6,255 nt of DNA, taken from contig DCFX01000058.1 in assembly GCA_002314445.1 (NCBI GenBank), forward strand, positions 1 through 6,255, in the 5' to 3' direction. Below, in pieces: positions 5,924 to 6,255 of this stretch. Every line of letters starts with the position of its first letter. The stretch's first letter is position 1. Source of the DNA: Treponema sp. UBA1793. GTDB taxonomy: Bacteria; Spirochaetota; Spirochaetia; Treponematales; Treponemataceae. A model generated the notes under the pieces. The model searched no databases. It saw only the letters and a list, made by a program, of their open reading frames with translations, and was not told the origin of the DNA. Position numbers and translations under genes: made by a program.

Positions 5924-6255
5924 ATGGAACTTAAAATAAGAAAAAATGGAGATGTATACATCATTGATGTCAATGGCGAAATGGATCTTTACAACTCCTA
6001 CAAACTGAAAGAGCTTGTAATGAAGATGCTTGAAAAAAATGTAAAGATATTCATCATCAATCTTGAGCAGGTAGATTACATCGATTCATCAGGAATCGGT
6101 GCGCTGATTTATATCTGCTCTACAATTAAAAAGATGAATCTGAAACTTTCAATTGCAAATATTCATGGTTCGGTCAAAAAAGTTATTGAATTAACAAAAC
6201 TTATGGGATATTTCCCGATTTCAAACAGTGTGGAAGAAGCTCTTCTTATGGTTAA
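5924..6255 (+). CDS. STAS-domain anti-sigma factor antagonist (partial at right edge)
   Basis: 110 codons plus two bases are visible, and no stop is reached. The usual length is about 105-120 residues, so only the extreme C-terminus is missing. The protein is a single STAS domain: first strands VYIIDVNGEMDLYNSYKLKE (11-30), core strand KIFIINLEQVDYIDSSGIGA (41-60), helix LIYICSTIKK, strand LKLSIANI and helix KKVIELTKLMGYFPI. The phosphorylation motif DSSG is at 54-57; by comparison with SpoIIAA Ser58, the first serine, Ser55, is the expected phosphosite. In its dephosphorylated form this family binds an HPK-like anti-sigma kinase and frees that kinase's target; no such kinase is in the window. 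It is co-transcribed with the upstream phosphatase, its likely activator. Its codons are more AT-rich than those of genes further upstream. It is soluble and cytoplasmic. Confidence 0.93.
   Translation, partial: MELKIRKNGDVYIIDVNGEMDLYNSYKLKELVMKMLEKNVKIFIINLEQVDYIDSSGIGALIYICSTIKKMNLKLSIANIHGSVKKVIELTKLMGYFPISNSVEEALLMV

Overview
The window looks like a chromosomal segment of a spirochaete, most likely a Treponema. The basis is recognition of gene families and their arrangement: a TPR protein with a charged tail that recalls T. pallidum TP0470, and a PP2C phosphatase followed by a STAS protein as in TP0218-TP0219. No search was run. Base composition is moderate, about 45-50% GC over most of the window and clearly lower over the last ~660 bases. 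There are no RNA genes, insertion sequences, CRISPR arrays or other mobile-element traces. Nearly everything is protein coding.

Layout. (1) Minus strand, positions 1006 down to 1: two genes in an apparent operon. The first (227-1006) is a secreted, probably periplasmic TPR protein with a charged coiled-coil tail. The second (196 down past the window edge) is the start of a protein with an N-terminal membrane anchor and the beginning of a TPR-like helix. (2) A 141-base divergent promoter region, 1007-1147. (3) Plus strand, 1148-4163: three overlapping genes that are probably translationally coupled. They encode a membrane-anchored cytoplasmic TPR protein with a degenerate Mrr-like (restriction-endonuclease-fold) C-terminus, a metallophosphoesterase of an unusual DxH-less subfamily, and a ParB/sulfiredoxin-like DGNHR protein with a conserved helical C-terminal half. 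(4) An 80-base gap, 4164-4243, holding a strong sigma70-type promoter with a perfect 12-base palindrome between its -35 and -10 boxes. (5) Plus strand, 4244 to the window end: a three-TM, GAF, PP2C (RsbU/SpoIIE-type) phosphatase starting at TTG, then a STAS anti-sigma-factor antagonist that runs off the right edge.

How the genes may work together. The phosphatase-STAS pair is a textbook half of a partner-switching module: the phosphatase would dephosphorylate the STAS serine (Ser55), and the STAS protein would then bind a kinase or anti-sigma partner that is not in this window. The two minus-strand proteins are probably envelope TPR scaffolds facing the periplasm, while the TPR protein of the plus-strand trio is predicted to face the cytoplasm. 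The trio is the most interesting part. Three domains with nucleic-acid or nucleotide associations (REase fold, calcineurin-type phosphoesterase, ParB-like fold) are joined to a membrane TPR scaffold by 1- and 4-base overlaps, and their joint function is unknown to me. If this is the TP0471-TP0473 region, which is from memory and unchecked, retention in the reduced T. pallidum genome would argue for a core role rather than defence.
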